A DNA stretch of 5,174 nucleotides, from assembly GCA_051745835.1 (NCBI GenBank), contig JBNJEL010000106.1:1-5174 (forward strand). Direction: 5' to 3'. Origin of the DNA: JBNJEL01 sp051745835. GTDB lineage: Bacteria; Bacillota; Halanaerobiia; Halobacteroidales; Acetohalobiaceae. A program made the position numbers and the translations under genes. Below, piece by piece: positions 4,905 to 5,174 of this stretch. Every line of letters starts with the position of its first letter. The first letter of the stretch is position 1. The notes beneath the pieces are model-generated. The model searched no databases and was not told where the DNA came from. It saw nothing but the letters and a program-made list of their open reading frames with translations.

Positions 4905-5174
4905 GTTTCAATCCTTGTTGTAGTGGATTGTAGATTATAACATAACTAAGGAGATTGAAGGTAAAGAAACATATTGGATGTTTCAATCCTTGTTGTAGTG
5001 GACTGTAGATTATAACGATTAAGCAATTAGAAAATAATATCAATCAAACAATGTTTCAATCCTTGTTTTAATGGACTGTAGATTATAACTGTGACTATTT
5101 GACGAACAAGTTTGCGAATCTTTTAGTTTCAATCCTTGTTTTAATGGACTGTAGATTATAACGCCATCAGGCTG
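4905..5174 (-). CRISPR. CRISPR array, trailer end (type I/III-like repeat), continues past right edge
   Basis: Four 37-nt repeats lie at 4905-4941, 4980-5016, 5053-5089 and 5126-5162. Each begins GTTTCAATCCTTGTT and ends TGTAGATTATAAC as written on the plus strand. Spacers are 4942-4979 (38 nt), 5017-5052 (36), 5090-5125 (36) and the first 12 nt of another from 5163. On the minus strand the repeat ends in ATTGAAAC, the usual 5' handle of type I-A/I-B/III crRNAs, so transcription is taken as right to left, with the leader beyond the right edge. The two right-hand repeats are identical. The next differs at positions 16 and 19. The leftmost also differs at position 23. Such decay is normal at the leader-distal end and supports the orientation. 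No cas gene is in view, so the exact subtype is not determined. Confidence 0.93.

Overview
The window is AT-rich DNA with compact genes, strong AGGAGG-type ribosome binding sites and near-consensus sigma-A promoters. It encodes acidic cytosolic proteins. Together with an anaerobe-type Dps-like ferritin and a CRISPR repeat of the GTTTCAATCC... kind, this suggests a low-GC anaerobic Firmicute, possibly from the Halanaerobiales/Halobacteroidaceae. That placement is inferred from general character, not from a database match.

Layout. Positions 1-415 (minus) hold the N-terminal 138 codons of a membrane-anchored sensor protein that runs off the left edge. It is driven by a perfect TTGACA-N17-TATAAT promoter at 684-712 and preceded by an unexplained leader of about 260 nt. 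Just upstream of that promoter is the intrinsic terminator (722-756) of a minus-strand Hsp20 small heat-shock protein (774-1205). Hsp20 is divergent from a plus-strand redox/stress cluster: WrbA-like flavoprotein (1481-2092), 1-Cys peroxiredoxin (2121-2588) and Dps-like ferritin (2670-3221). The cluster is closed by a 12-bp hairpin at 3241-3267. The divergent region carries a good promoter for each side and a PerR-box-like palindrome (1308-1322). A stand-alone gene with its own promoter follows: a soluble two-HKD phospholipase D-like protein (3527-4630).

The right end is the trailer (leader-distal) end of a CRISPR array read on the minus strand. Four 37-nt repeats lie between 4905 and 5162, with spacers of 36-38 nt, and the array continues past the right edge. 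Repeats decay progressively leftwards. The next repeat to the left is split exactly after position 19 by a 79-nt insert containing a strong hairpin. A second, diverged copy of that hairpin, with a compensatory base-pair change and the same repeat half attached, lies about 148 nt further left, just after the PLD gene. This duplicated hairpin/half-repeat structure is the least ordinary feature of the window. No cas gene is present.

Working together: WrbA (two-electron quinone reduction), the peroxiredoxin (peroxide removal) and the Dps-like ferritin (iron oxidation with peroxide, iron storage) form a coherent oxygen/peroxide-tolerance set for an anaerobe, with Hsp20 next door holding damaged proteins. 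The PerR-like site would fit peroxide control, but it is only a sequence match.
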